Shown here piece after piece: positions 10,661-22,734 of a stretch of DNA of 64,000 nt; the first letter of the stretch is position 1; each line of letters starts with the position of its first letter. Below the pieces are notes generated by a model. It ran no database searches, was not told the DNA's origin, and was given only the letters and a program-made list of their open reading frames with translations. This DNA is from Progne subis subis (Eukaryota; Chordata; Aves; Passeriformes; Hirundinidae). The DNA is taken from the NCBI GenBank assembly GCA_022316685.1, contig JAKJHU010000990.1, forward strand, positions 1-64,000, written 5' to 3'. The translations under genes and the position numbers were made by a program.

Positions 10661-13158
10661 ATTTAAGTCTTTTTTAATTTTACTTTCAGGTCTCCTGGTG
10701 TCAAATAATTTTCAATCTTTATTGGGTATAGGTCCTTTTACCCTTGAAGCATGAGTCTAGCCTTTTTCTGCCATTCAACTGTGGTTTTGTCAGGGAGAAT
10801 CCATTGTCCCTCTTTTAGAGTTGCTCCTAGGTTTTTCAGGGTTCTACTTCTGCTAAAGAAAAGTAAGGTGTTTGATTTTGTGTTCCTGCTTCCTGAAAGT
10901 CATAATTGCATTGCTGTTTTCCCTCAGGGCAGCTTTCTTAGCTTCATCATCAGCCAAATTATTTCTTCTGTTCTAGTGTCTCTCCCCTCTGGTGGCCTTT
11001 CACATGAACCACTGCTATCTTTTTTGGACTCTCAAAGCTTTAAGTATTTGAATTATCAATCCTTGGTGCACTAATCCTTTTCTTTGAGTGTTTATAAGTC
11101 CCCTTTCTTTCCAAATTTTTCTAAATGTGTGCACTACCCCAAAGGCATATTTTGAGTCGGTGTATATGGTCCCTTCTCGATCCTTTAATAACAGCAATGC
11201 ACAGAATAATGCAGAGTTCACAGGTTGTGCTGACCAGGACGGGCTAAGGGGACCAGATTCTTTTACTTCCAGTTTTCTCCACGAATTATGGCATACCCAG
11301 ATTTCCTTCTTCCATCTACCACTCAGGATGATACATCTATAATAATTTTTCTCCTGTTTTTAATTCTTGTTCTCTCAAATCTGGGCATATTTTTGTTTGT
11401 AACTCTATGACCTCTGCAGTCATGTATTAGCTTCCCCTGGGTCCCTGTAAAGGAACTGAGCGGGGCTTTGTATATTTGTCACTCTCAGGTCTAATTCAGA
11501 GGATTCTATCAAGCCTCATATTTTAATATTCTACTCTCAGTTAACTATTTTTCAGCCTTTTTAGCAAGGATTCCCTAATATTATGGGGGTGTACACTTCC
11601 AGTGATGCCCCAAAGGTTACTTTTTGGGCTTCTTCTACTAACAGCAGTGGCTACCAGAGCTTGCAGGCATGTTGGCAACTCTTACTAACTGGATCCAATC
11701 ATTTGAATAATATCCTACTGGCTTTTGGCTTCCTGCCCAACTTGAGTCAATAATTCATAAGGTGTTTGATCAACTGTATTAACAAATAATTGAAAAGGCT
11801 TCTCTAAATTGGGAAAACTCAGCACAGGAGCTTGCAGTAGGGCTTCTTTAACTTGCTCAAATTTTCCTGATCCTTTCAGTCCATTTCAAGCAATTAGGAG
11901 TTCATTTCTCATTTAGAAATTTTACTTTTCTACTAAACCCTTCGATCTCTTGTCTACAATAACCCCAAAGACTCAAAAACTGCTTTATTTCTCTTTTAGA
12001 CGTTGGGGGTCCCATGTTCAATATTCCTGAAACCCTTTCAGGGTCTAGCTTTTTCTTTGCTTACTAATCCAATGACCTAAACACCGCACTTCTGACTCTA
12101 CAAACTGCAATTTTGACTTTGATATCTTCAGCCTGTTTTCTCCCAGAAAATTTAGAAGCTTAATAGTACCCTTTCTAGTTTCCTCTTCAGTTTCTCTTGC
12201 TACTAACAAATCATCTAAATACTGTAGCAGCTTAATTCCTTTGGGTAACTCAAAGGACTTCCACAGATTTTCTAACGCCCTCCCAAAAAGATTCGGTGCC
12301 TCTGTAAAACCTTGAGGTAGCACCATTCACCTTAATTGTTCTCTCTTACCTGTATCTGGGTCCTCCTACTCAAAGGCAATCCCTACTGCCCTCATCCAGA
12401 GGGCAAGTTCAAAAGGCATCCTTTAAATCCACGACACTGTACCAAATGTAATTAGGAGGTGTCTGGCTTAGCTACTCCTGGAAAGCGGGTAATGGTTCTT
12501 TGATTTACCGCTCTGAGATCCTGCACTAGTCGGTAGCTACCATCAGGCTTCTTTACCGGCAGGATGGGGGTATGATGTGGTGACACACAGGACTCCAACA
12601 GCCCCTGATGTACTCAATTCTCAACGACCGGTTTCAATCCCTTCTGACCTTCCAGTGATATCGGATATTGTTTTACTCGAATGGGGATTTCTGGGTTCTG
12701 TATTTCAATGCTAATGGGATGAATGTTTAATTTTCCTACTTCACCAGGATACCACACAGTGTCGCTAATCTTGAAATTATCTTCTTCAGTTAAAGAATAG
12801 ATTTTGGGTTTTCCTTCACAGGGCGTTATTTTAATCCCCAAGGCTATTATTAAGTCCCTTCCTAATAAATTATTATCAGCCTTTGCTATTAATAACAAAT
12901 CATTCAGATCAAATTTTTTATCCAAATCAATCTGCAGATTTTTAATTACAGGAACCTGAAAAACTTCTCCTTTATATCCCAAATTACTGGGACACATTCA
13001 TGACTTACTTCACATCCTTGTGGTAATTTTCTTACTGTGGACCTAGTAGCTTCTGTGTCCACCAAAAATGTGATTTCTTCCTTTTGAGGACCTATTTTCA
13101 GTTTTATCAAGGGCTCTTCTAGGTGTTCAGTCCTCATTAAATAGAGCTCCTGACCCCC
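10661..13158 (-). pseudogene. pol: Class I retroviral pol, provirus A (broken)
   Basis: Follows gag after a UAG in the same frame. In order: protease with FLVDTEA in place of the usual DTGA and a C-terminal LLGRDL; reverse transcriptase with [36 protein letters not shown] and the catalytic YLDD (12210-12221; B has YVDD); then an RNase H region with YTDSKYAFGVVHTF. Frames are broken several times between 12600 and 11200. The reading ends in the spacer that precedes integrase in gammaretroviruses (GATL-type wording), and no integrase follows. YLDD and DTEA differ from the gammaretroviral norm and may be decay. Confidence 0.8.
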
Positions 13159-14690
13159 CTAGTCTTCTTGAAACATTTCCTCATCTCGCTGCCTCTTTCT
13201 ACAGAATTTTTGGAGGTGTCCCTTTTTGTGGCAATAAAAACAAGTGGGTCCTGTACCCCTGGAGGTAGGACAAGAAGTTTGCAAGTGTCCTTTCTCGTGA
13301 CAGGAAAAACACGTGGGTCTCATATCCCCAATGGTGGGTCCTGCCTTTTTCTGTTGTTTGTTCTTTCCTGAGCGCTTCTCTGTATTCATGGTTGTCTGTG
13401 TTGCCTTGACTGCTGCCAGTAAAATCTGTGGTTTTGTCTTTTGCCTCTCCTCAACTCTTCTCACATACACTTTCTGTGCTTCTCTTAACAATTCCTGAAG
13501 CCCCCTATCCTGTCAATTTTCTACTTTTTTCCAGCTTCTTCCTGATGTGCCCCCAGGACTTACCTACAAGTTGTGTTTTCAAAAGGACCTGTCCTGCTGC
13601 AGTGTTGGGGTCTACACCTGAATATAACTGCAAGGCTTTTCTTAGTCTTTCTGACCAGTCTGTCAGGGGTTCATCCTTCCCTTGGTGCTCACTTAGAGCT
13701 TTCCTTATATTCTGCCCCTTGGGCACTGCTTCCTGGATTCCTCGGATAATCATCCACCAGAGATCACTCCTATTCTGCCTGTGTCTTTCATTCTGATTAT
13801 TCCAACCTGGATCTTGCATAGGCCATTTCTGATCCCCCTGGTCTGGCTCCTGACATTCTCTATCCCAAACCCTCATTCCTGAAGGTCTAATCATTTCTCT
13901 TTCTTGCATGGTAAACAAGATTCCTAAGATAGACTGCAGTTCCACCCAGGTGTATATATTCGGCCCCAAGAACTGATCTAATCTCTCTGCCACTCCAAGA
14001 GGATCCTCTAGCAGCCTGCCCATCTCCTTCTTAAACTCCCTGACATCCCCTGTGTTCAGGGGAACACTCACATCACCAATAGGTCTCTGTTCTGGGTTTG
14101 CCATTGGAACTTTTCTAAGCGGGTGTAGTCCATCTTCCATTTTTGCTTCCCCATCCCCATCATCACTTCTCCCTGTCCCCCCACCTCTAGTTCTATGTGC
14201 TACTGGCCCCTCCTGAATAGGGGGTGTGTTTGCATTTACAGGAGGACCCTCGGGGGCTTGGGGTTGAACGGGCTGATTAGGTTGCCTATAAGGGGCTGGG
14301 AGGTGATCTAATGGATCCTAGGGCTCGTGTCTGTCTTTTTTGGCTGCTTGCCTTCTGGTTTGTAAAGGATAGAATGGAAAACCCTCGCTTCCCTGCCTTC
14401 GAGTGACAAATTCACCCTTTCCCCTAGGAAGCCACAGAGCAGCATATTCGCTTTCTTCCTGATTAAAAGATTCATTTGAATTCACATACAAATTCATAGC
14501 CTGGCAAATCCAACCTTCAAAGGATCCGGACTTTGGCCAATATAAATTATCTTTCCAGATCGTTTCCTTTGTCCATTCAAACATACAATAATTAATCATT
14601 TTCTTCTTGCTTCTTCCTCTTCAGGATTCCCATACATCCCAGTATTGTAACATCATCCCCAGTGGAATGTCCTGAGGGATGCTCCACTTC
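13159..14690 (-). pseudogene. gag: Class I retroviral gag, provirus A (broken)
   Basis: Matrix part near 14640-14318 (LGMMLQYWDV, then MINYCMFEWTKE) is followed by a proline-rich linker, and the capsid ORF 14140-13505 starts MEDGLHPLRK and holds GPNIYTWVELQSILGILF, the gamma-type capsid core. The nucleocapsid ORF 13491-13159 holds two CCHC knuckles, CFSCHEKGHLQTSC and CFYCHKKGHLQKFC. Breaks: a stop after the matrix-linker joint (CAG to TAG relative to B) and a frame change between capsid and nucleocapsid near 13505. The gene ends in a UAG followed by GGGGGTCAG, the setting used for read-through into pol. The exact start codon is unclear. Confidence 0.8.
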
Positions 14691-15598
14691 TGAGAACCCC
14701 CCTCACAGTTCCCAGGCATACCAGGCTCTTGTGAATTTCCTTCCTAATTTACAGCCCCTGGGTCTAAGGCGTTACTTTTTCTCAGACCCATTTTTGGTGG
14801 CAAAAACCCAAGAAACCGCTGGTACCAGGAGAATCTTGGTCTCCCTCACTCACTTCGTGGTTCAGTCCTCTCACTTATTATTCTGTTGCACTATCTTGTC
14901 TTTTACCAAGAGTTTGCCTCACGCCTAATTTCAATCTTTCTCCCAATCTGTCTCCCCTGACTATATTCTTCTAGCCACTTCTCCTTGCAATGCTTCTTAG
15001 TCTCATACTAAAGTTACCATTTTCTTCTCAAAGAAATTGAACGTGACTCAATTGATCCCCTCCTTATTCACCTCACCCAGTGATCAGATTGCTCCCTTCT
15101 CCTCGAGGACCTTCCCCTGGGTTCTCGGGCTGGGACCCTCCCTGCCAGTCCCTCACAGGGATCCTCACTCATTCTCTCTTTTCACTTCCCTCCTTTCCTA
15201 GCTCGTGTCCTCACAGAAAGCGGAACACATGGTACTGGGAGGTTCACACTTGCTTCAGGGGTCTAGGATACCAGCTCCCATTTTAGATATTCTACACACA
15301 AACATACAGCTGCCCCCCTGCTCAACCCCGTGGTACTTACACAGTTCGTTTTCCCACACAGTTCTTGTGCACAAGACGTTTTACAGGCACCTTTACCTTT
15401 AGCTGGCATTCCAACAGGAACTTTCGTGTGTGCCTCCTATTGCTGGCTTCCTTTGCTTATGCATTATCGTAATTGGAACTCCTTCTCCAAGGGAGCCTGG
15501 TCTAACCTCAGGACCACCTTAAAAGAGCTGGTGGGGAGCTCCTTCCCGAGACTAGCCATCTTTCCCCAGGCTGGAGTTCCTGAGTTTCAGCACCAAAT
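14691..15598 (-). other. Provirus A leader and primer-binding site
   Basis: Untranslated leader between 5' LTR and gag. The primer-binding site at about 15578-15595 reads TGGTGCTGAAACTCAGGA, close to the tRNA-Phe complement TGGTGCCGAAACCCGGGA. The splice donor seen in B at 30535 is lost here. Confidence 0.6.
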
Positions 15599-16839
15599 TG
15601 TTATAAATGAAGCTCTATATGTCTAATATAATTAGCAACAAAGTGAAATTTAGCAGCAATGCAATTTGATTTAAGTAGCATTTTATAATCAAGCATATAC
15701 AAAAATTTGTCAGTGATGAATTAAAGATAAGTACTGTTCAGATAAAGCATAAGCAAAAAGGTCCAGTGTCACTGAGACACACAAAGCAGTCACACGCAGA
15801 CAAGAGATTTTTGCAGGGCAGAGGTCCTTCTCCGATCCAGCTCAAAGCTGAAACAGGCGGAGAGAGAGCCTCTTTGTTTTATTTCTTACTTTTTATACAT
15901 TTGTGGGTCTAGCAGAAGATTGGCTTCTGGGGTTTTTCACCTTTCAGCCACGTGGCTAAATCAACTGTCAGTTACAGTTGTTTTCAGGTTAGAAATATGC
16001 AAACAAAGGACAGAGAATGAAAAACAAAGGATTTTTTAATGTTACATCTGTGGGAAAATGTAGAAAACTGCTCTAATATTCTACAGTAACAAAAAGATCA
16101 GACTCCATTTCTGAAAATTCAAAAAGGCTTTAAAAAACTCAGAAAAACCAGGGTAACAGTGCAGGATACAGAGGAGGGTTTCTCACCCCACCTCACCTAC
16201 AAAAGAAAATAATCCAACTTAAACTTATATACTGTATGCTAATACATATTCATTAATATTTCTTGTAAATCTTCTCCTATTTTCAATTCTTAAAATCTAC
16301 ATCACTATACTACATAGCTCATGCTCCGCTTGTTTTTAGGGCGTCTTCTTGGCCTTTTGGTGGTCTTCTTCAGATGAAGGCTCATCATCTTCCTCTCATC
16401 CTATGAATAACCTCACTGGCTGCACGTGCGCTCTAAGTTTTGCCTTATACATAACTAAGCATTATGTTCCAAGAAGTAATTATTTCATGGGTCAAACCAC
16501 CTCCCAAACTCCCTACCTTAGAATAGTCCCAACTTTGTCCATCTCAAGGCCAGTTCTATCTTAAGACATCCTGTATCCCATCACATCTGCAAAGGGCCCA
16601 TCTCCCTACCTTGGAGCAGTCCCAGCTTTGGTCAATCCAGCTTTGAAACTCTTGCTTATCTCAAACTGCATCTTGTATCTCATTTTTCTCATGTAGCATC
16701 TGCCAAGGGGCCCATATGCTTTGTAACAATAATCACATCTACTTTTTCTTTTACTGGTTTATAACAATTTTCTAAACTATATATATATTTTAAATATTGC
16801 TACAGATAAATTTAGCATGAATCATTTTCATTTAGTACA
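15599..16839 (-). repeat. Provirus A 5' LTR with nested solo LTR
   Basis: 1241 bp in total. Removing the nested LTR and one copy of its 6-bp duplication leaves 843 bp, exactly the length of the 5' LTR of B. It starts TGTACTAAATGAAAATG on the minus strand and ends TTTATAACA. Confidence 0.85.
15767..16158 (-). mobile_element. Solo LTR, ERVK-like, inside LTR of A
   Basis: 392 bp with TG...CA ends (plus-strand reading TGTCACTGAG...GGTAACA). It is flanked by GTCCAG (15761-15766) and GTGCAG (16159-16164), a 6-bp target duplication with one mismatch. On the minus strand it carries TATAAAA and then AATAAA before the R-U5-like end, so it lies in minus orientation. A sister copy is at 35841-36216. The 6-bp duplication suggests an alpha/beta-like (ERVK) family. 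Confidence 0.85.
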
Positions 16840-17019
16840 TCTTTATAGACTGATATCAGCAATGTCCGGTTGATATTGATATTCAGCACATTAAATGCAA
16901 TCTAAATTGATATGAAAATCAAGACCCTTCATGGCTGATGATAAATCAGGCTTTGTCCCCAGCCCCTTGTAACTATTTCCCCCATCCAGCCCCTGGCACT
17001 CCTATGGATCAGGGATGGT

Positions 17020-17332
17020 GTGGCCAGCAGGAGCAGGGCAGTGATTCTTCCCCTGTGCTCGGCATGGGTTGGGCAGCACCTCGAGTGCTGTGTCCAGTTC
17101 TGGATGCCCCAGCTTAGGAAGGACATGGAGGGGCTGGAGTGTGTCCAGAGAAGGGCAACAAGGCTGCTGAGGGGTCTGGAACACAAGTCCTGTGAAGAGT
17201 GTCTGAGGAAGCTGGGGTTGTTTATCCTGGAGAAGAGGAGGCTCAGGGGAGACAAGGCAGTGTCAGGGCACAGGTTGGACTTGATGATGTCCAAGGTCTT
17301 TTCCAGCCTGGCTGATTCTGTGATTCTCTGAA
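17020..17332 (+). mobile_element. CR1 LINE 3' end
   Basis: Translates to CR1 reverse-transcriptase C-terminal wording ([34 protein letters not shown]) and ends in the CR1 3' signature ATTCTGTGATTCT. 5'-truncated as usual. Homologous copies lie at 29101-29407 and 63939-64000, always next to the OR 3' flank. Confidence 0.85.
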
Positions 17333-17335
17333 AAC

Positions 17336-18760
17336 ACCCTTGCAGCAGTCGCAGGATGAGCCCTGGGCCTCCTCTTCAGAAGCTCCAGCTGCCCAGGTCC
17401 CTCAGCTTCTCCTCACAGCCCCAAAGCCCATCCTGCCAGTCCTGCAGAGCCTCTGCAGCTCCTCCTCCTTGCCCAGAACAGGGAGCCCCAGAGCCAGACA
17501 CAGCAGCCCAGATGTGCCCCCCTGGCCCGTGGTGTCTCTGGCAAGGGAGCAGCATGAGGCAGTGCAGGAGCCTGCAGACAATTCCTGAAGCACTTGGAGG
17601 ATGATCCTGCGCCCTAAGGGATGTTCCCATGGTGCCGGGAACTCAGGAACTGAAATGGGGAGTGGGGCCAGAGAGGAAAAGGCAACCAGGGATGGGCTGT
17701 TTGCAGGGGAGGGAAAAGAGGTGGGCAATAGGAAGAAATTTGTAGCAGGAAGGGGAAAGAAAGCCAAGGTGAAGCAAAGGAAAGGCTCAGGGCAGTTTGG
17801 GGGTGGCTGCCAGGCAGCCCTGGCTCTGAGCAACAATGTCTGCAGTGGCACAGGAAACTCACAGCTCATGGGAACAAACTTTCTGGCTGACTTCAGAGGG
17901 CACCACAAAGCTGAGTGGTTTCCCTGCTGTCCCCCAGCCCTTCCTGGCCCCAGGGGCTGATGGCATTTGTGCTCCCTCAGGTTCATCTCCCCACACCAAC
18001 ACCATGGGGGTGCTGACGCCTGCTCTGGGCAGTGCAAACAGGGGCTCCTGAGCCAGTGCTGCCGTGTCTGTGCCTGCAAGGATGCAGCACCTGTGTGAGC
18101 TGGGGGAGAGGCCAGGGCTGCAGAGGGGGGATGTTGTTGGCAGGTGCATGAGGACGCTCTGGGACGCTGCCCTGGGGTGTCCAGCGCAGTGGGGATGGAT
18201 CAGCCCCTGCTCTGCTGCTCCTTCCCATCTCCGCCAGGGACCTTGCAGAGCCCCAGCCATGCTGTTTGCCCCCAGCCTGCCCACGGCCACCCTGGGGCTG
18301 CTCACGGGGCTTTTCTCTGCTGAGCATTGGCCTGGGCGTGCTCTGGAGAGAGCCTGGGCAAGGAGCCTGGAGCCCCCAGGCCCTGCCCTGAGGCGTCAGC
18401 GCTGCCCCAGCAGTGCCCATGGCCTGTCCCTGCTGCAGCCCCGGCACTGCCACCCCCAGCACTGTGCCCGGCCCCGAGAGCACTCAGGCCCTACAGCAAC
18501 AGCAGGGCCAGGAGGGCAGCGGGGCAGGGGCACGGGAGCAGCACTGGCAACACCAAGTGCTGCTGCTCCTGGGCACAGCTGCTGTGCCAGCACTGATCTG
18601 CCCCCAGCTCTGCACACAGACATTGCTGCTCCAGCTCCAGAGGAGGGAACAAATAGGGGATCTCTGCAGAAAAATTGGTTGGAAAATCTTTAATTCCTTT
18701 ATGGCCTCGATGAGTTCAGCCCCTAATTGACACAGTCTGTGGCCACAAGGAAGGTGGAGA
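17336..18760. repeat. OR 3'-flank block, unit 1
   Basis: GC-rich block of about 1.4 kb repeated at 27780-29100 and 62520-63938, always between the OR stop codon and the CR1 end. It holds a frame open for about 209 codons in all three copies on the strand opposite to the OR (18064-18693 here), but the other strand is also open for about 160 codons and the copies differ freely in amino acids, so low stop density is the likelier reason. Not annotated as a gene. Confidence 0.7.
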
Positions 18761-18895
18761 GAAATGGCACAATGACATTTTTTTGTGGACAAGATTAAAA
18801 ATGTAAAACAGAGAAAAAGAACCTCCAAAATAAACCAACAAGAAATATCAAAAATTACTTTTATTACAAGAGATTTTCAGAAATTGGCCAGCAGT

Positions 18896-19830
18896 TTAAT
18901 GTTTCCGAAACCATCCAGTCATCAGTCTCCACACTGCAGCCTTCAGCTCCTGGTTCCTCAGGCTGTAGATGAGGGGGTTCAGGGCTGGAGGCACCACCGA
19001 GTACAGAACTGACACTGCCAAATCCAGGGATGGGGAGGAGATGGAGGGGGGCTTCAGGTAGGCAAAAAAGCCAGTGCTGACAAACAGGGAGACCACAGCC
19101 AGGTGAGGGAGGCAGGTGGAAAAGGCTTTGTGCTGTCCCTGCTCAGAGGGGATCCTCAGCACTGCCCTGAAGATCTGCACATAGGAGAAAACAATGAACA
19201 CAAAACAACCAAGTCCTAAACAGGCACCAACTGCAAAGAGCCCCAGTTCCCTGATGTTTGAATGTGAGCAGGAAAGCTTGAGGATGTGTGGGATTTCACA
19301 GAAGAACTGTCCCAGGACATTGCCATGGCACAGGGGCAGGGAAAATGTATTGGCCGTGTGCAGCAGTGAATAGAGAAAGGCACTGGCCCAGGCAGCTGCT
19401 GCCATGTGGGCACAAGCTCTGCTGCCCAGGAGGGTCCCGTAGTGCAGGGGTTTGCAGATGGACACGTAGCGGTCATAGCACATGATGGTCAGGAGGGAAT
19501 ACTCTGATCCGATGAAGAACAGAAAGAAAAAGAGCTGTGCAGCACATCCTGAGTAGGAGATGTTCCTGGTGTCCCAGAGGGAATTGTGCATGGCTTTGGG
19601 GACAGTGGTGAGGATGGAGCCCAGGTCGGTGAGGGCCAGGTTGAGCAGGAAGAAGAACATGGGCGTGTGTGCAGGAGGTGGCCGCAGGCTACGGCGCTGA
19701 TGATGAGGCCGTTGCCCAGGAGGGCAGCCAGGGAGATGCCCAGGAAGAGGCAGAAGTGCAGGAGCTGCAGCTGCCGCGTGTCTGCCAATGCCAGCAGGAG
19801 GAAGTGGCTGATGGAGCTGCTGTTGGGCAT
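18896..19830 (-). pseudogene. OR14-like olfactory receptor OR-1, frameshifted
   Basis: Seven-transmembrane odorant receptor gene with a single-exon coding region. Length is 935 bp against 933 in OR-2 and OR-3. Around 19667 the run reads CTGCACACACGCCC where the intact copies have CTGCACACGCCC: a 2-bp CA insertion between TM1 and the PMF motif that puts the rest out of frame. The remainder (19660 down to 18896) is still one clean frame of 254 codons with MCYDRYVSICKPLHY, KAFSTCLPHLAVVSLF and NPLIYSLRN. A recent loss: apart from the CA insertion no lesion is seen. An AATAAA follows at 18860-18865 on the minus strand. A population polymorphism or sequencing slip is possible because only a short CA run is affected. 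Confidence 0.85.
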
Positions 19831-19834
19831 TTCT

Positions 19835-20640
19835 TCACTCTGGTCAAGGAGTCCTGTTGAAGGTGGACACATTGACAAGTCAAGGCAAAACTTTGCTGAG
19901 CAATGCCCAAAGCCCTTTCTCCCAGCCGTGCCCCTGCTGCTCTGTGCCACCCAATTTTCTCAGAGCTCATCCTTCATCCCCGTGCCTGGAGCCCTCCTGG
20001 GATCTGACCCCATTGCTGTGAGAAGCAGGGGCTCTGCCCATGGACACCAAGGGGTCAGCTCTGCTCTGCAGCACTGGGGTCATGGGAACAGGGACAGGGG
20101 CCAGTCCTGGGCTTGGACTTCATCAGCCCAAACTGCTCCTGAGGCAGAGGAGCTTGGCAGCATCTCCTGTGCCAGGGCTAAGGAACGGTGATGGCCAAAG
20201 GCAGCTGGAGAGGGTTTCCTGCTGTGCCCAGGGAGATCAGAGAGAACTGTGCAAGGCAAGAGCACTGGCTGTGACTCAGTGAAGGCTGAGGGGAGCTGCT
20301 CTGTGGCTCCATCTGTCCCCAGCTGCCCTTTCTGAGATCCAGGGCAGTCCCTGTGTTCCCCTGAAAATCAGCCTGACACAGCTGAGAGCAGAGGGAGCCA
20401 CAGCAGAGCAAACTGGCTCAGCCTTTCTCACAGTCTCAGCCCCACTCCTCGCCAAGGACACTCCTGTCCCCCAGTGTCCCCTGGAGGCAGCTCACAGCTT
20501 GGATGGCATCCCCAGGACACACCCAAGGGTCCTGTCCATGGCTCTGCTGCGGGAGATTCAGTTCATTCCCAGCATCCAGCCTACACTGCCCAGAGCCTCC
20601 TGGGGCAGAGGGAGCTGGAACACCCCATTTGCAGTGTCTT
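19835..20640. other. Non-coding DNA upstream of OR-1
   Basis: About 800 bp separate the OR-1 start from the upstream block shared with OR-3. In OR-3 the corresponding gap is only about 25 bp, so this is either an insertion in the OR-1 unit or a deletion in OR-3. Open frames here are shadows. A weak splice acceptor (CCTTGACCAG on the minus strand, near 19842) precedes the OR-1 ATG. Confidence 0.4.
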
Positions 20641-21890
20641 GGCATGGGGATCTGTAAAAAAAAGTAATCATTGAATAGTTTGGTCTGGAGAGCACTTTCT
20701 ATATCCCAGCACAGCTTGGTGGCACTTTCCCCCCACTGCCTGCCCAGGGCTCTGCTGCCTGGAGCTGTCCCTGCCTGCAGCTGCTTCCCTGTGCCCAGGG
20801 CTGGGCCCTGCCAGTGCTGCCAGAGCCCAGCCCAGCCCTGGGGGCTCAACTCTACCTTGCAGAGCCCTCCCAGCTCAGGCACTGCCCAGGGGCAGCTCTG
20901 GCTCTGCAGGCTCTGATGGCAACCTCAGAGCAACCCTGAGGAGGCTGGAAAAGTGACACTGATGCTGTCTGCAAGAGACTCTCTGCTGATTTCTGTCACT
21001 GCCTGGTTTATTAAGATCTGAGAGAAAATAGTTTGATTTTTCTTAATCTGAACTGAGAGATGAATACCTATGTAGAATTTCCTATCCAGGCAAAATAGAG
21101 CAGTAGATTAATAAAGCAGGATTTTCCCTTTTATCTAGCCTCTGCTAGAGGAAATGTTCTGGAGTTCAATGTCCTGCTGGGAGCTGCCCTGAACAATGCA
21201 GCATCCTCACCACACAAGAAGAACATGTCCACGCCTTACCAGCTGTCTCCTTCCTCCCAGATCTTGTCCCCCAGCACTGGCAGCAGCTCCCCGGGCCAGC
21301 TGAGAGCTGTCCTTGGCAGGCAGCAGAGTCCCTGGCCCAGCACAGCACCCTGGGCTGCAGCACCCTGCTCTGCAGGACAGCCCTGGGCACCCCTGGCTGC
21401 TCTGCACAAGAGATAATCAGAGAATGTACTCACAGAGTCTGTAGGCATTGGGATGTTGCAGCTTTAGGAGATCCCTGCAGGAGCTGCAGCTGCCTTGTCC
21501 TGCAGCCAGAGGTTCCTGTGTCAAGGGCTGGGAGTGATTCTCCCACAGTCACTTCTCAGCTCCTTCCCAGCCCTGAGTGATTGAAGCTCTCTGTGCCTGT
21601 GTGCTGTGCCCGGGGTGGCTGCAGGCAGTGCCCCAGCCCTGCTGGGCTGGGAGAAGAGTTGCTCATCAAGAGCAATGTGCTTTTAAGCTCCTCTTGGTTG
21701 CCAGGAGCTTCCTCTGTGCCAGGAGCCCAGCCCAGCTCAGGAGCACAGATAAGGCACAAAGCTTTTAATTACCCTCTTGGGGCTTTGGTGCTGATTACAT
21801 CAGACTGACTCCCTCAGAGTGTGCTCAAAAAACTTCTCAATAACTCACAATCAGATTCAAAGTCCAAAGTTTCTTGAACTTTTAATGGGT
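20641..21890 (-). repeat. OR upstream block shared with OR-3
   Basis: Reverse complement of 60130-61405. It contains a conserved splice-donor-like sequence (GACTCT|GTGAGTACATTC on the minus strand, near 21433) and an acceptor-like tract TTTTTTTACAG near 20655. This probably represents the 5'-UTR/promoter segment of the OR unit. OR-2 has no such block. Confidence 0.6.
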
Positions 21891-22700
21891 CTCACTGAGG
21901 GACACAACTCATAGGAAAGTGTCCCCAGGTTCTAGTTAAGCAGAACACTGCAAGCACTGTGGACTGGTGAGGACAAACAAGGAAAAGGTGTCTTTGGGTG
22001 CTGAGCAAACCTGGATGTGTTTCAGGAATGCAAAGGGCCAAGGCCTGAGCCCCAGCCCCTGCCAAGGCAGATCCTGTCCCTCCCTCATTACTCACGGTTC
22101 TTCCTGGGGCACTGGGATGTGGGGATGTGCAATGCCAAGGACAGCACCATGGGGTGGCCCCTGCCAGGCTGCTGAGCAGGGACCAGGAGGCAATGAGGCC
22201 CCTGGGCTGCAAGGGTCACTTGTCCCCTCCTGGCCTCAGTGCCAGGGACAGCAGCCATGGCCCAAGTGCTGCAGGAGTTGGCTCTGTCAGGGCCTTTCAG
22301 CTGCTGCCCATCCCTGTGCCCTCTCCAGCCCAGGCTGTCCTACGGTGTCCATGCCCTGTGCCTCTGTCCCTGCAGGCTGTCGTCATCCCCCGGCTGCCCC
22401 ACCTCGCTGGCCCCTTCCTCTGCTGACAGCTCTGCGTCCTGCCTGCCTCTGCCTGGGCACACAGAGCCTTGGGCTGCTCCAGGCTCCTTCTGGGGGATGT
22501 GTTGTACCACAGCCCTGTCCTGAGAGGGAAATTCCTTTCTCCTGGTGTCCAGTCTGGACTTCTCCAGCTGCCCTCTGCAGAATTTTTTTATTTCTCTCTC
22601 TTTTCTGCCATGTCAAAATGATCCCCCATCTCTGAAATCACCCTTCAAGCACTCCCAGGGCTCTCGTCCCCTGTCCTCAGTCTCCACTCCACTGAGCACA
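21891..22700. other. Spacer, no feature recognised
   Basis: GC-rich sequence with overlapping open frames on both strands, none resembling a known family. Beyond about 21890 the similarity with the OR-3 unit stops. Confidence 0.35.
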
Positions 22701-22734
22701 GAGGTCCTTTGTCCCTATACAGTGGTCAAGGGCT

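Larger units (their letters stand above)
6001..16839 (-). mobile_element. Class I (gamma-like) endogenous provirus A
   Basis: Complete but decayed provirus in minus orientation: 5' LTR 15599-16839, primer-binding site, leader, gag, pol, an unusual pol-env interval, env, polypurine tract and 3' LTR 6001-6824. The sequence next to its 5' LTR (TCTTTATAGACTGATATC) is the same as that next to provirus B, so A and B descend from one insertion copied by the inverted duplication. Gamma-like traits are the UAG gag-pol junction, the RT wording LPQGFTEAPNLF and the env type. Two CCHC knuckles in gag are less usual for that group. All genes carry stops or frameshifts. Confidence 0.9.
3828..19900. repeat. 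Left arm of a ~16-kb inverted duplication
   Basis: Read in reverse complement, this interval matches 26650-43012 in the same order. It contains the block with GGGCATGAACAGAGCTCC at 3834 (mate near 43000), the T-rich tract, the (GGGAT)n array, the GA-rich tract, the class I provirus, a CR1 end, the OR 3' flank and OR-1. The outer edge is sharp near 3828. The inner edge lies just upstream of the OR start codon, since OR-1 and OR-2 share GACTTGTCA-type sequence only a short way 5' of the ATG. Arms differ by point changes and indels; for example about 240 bp at 41345-41590 have no counterpart on the left. Confidence 0.8.
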
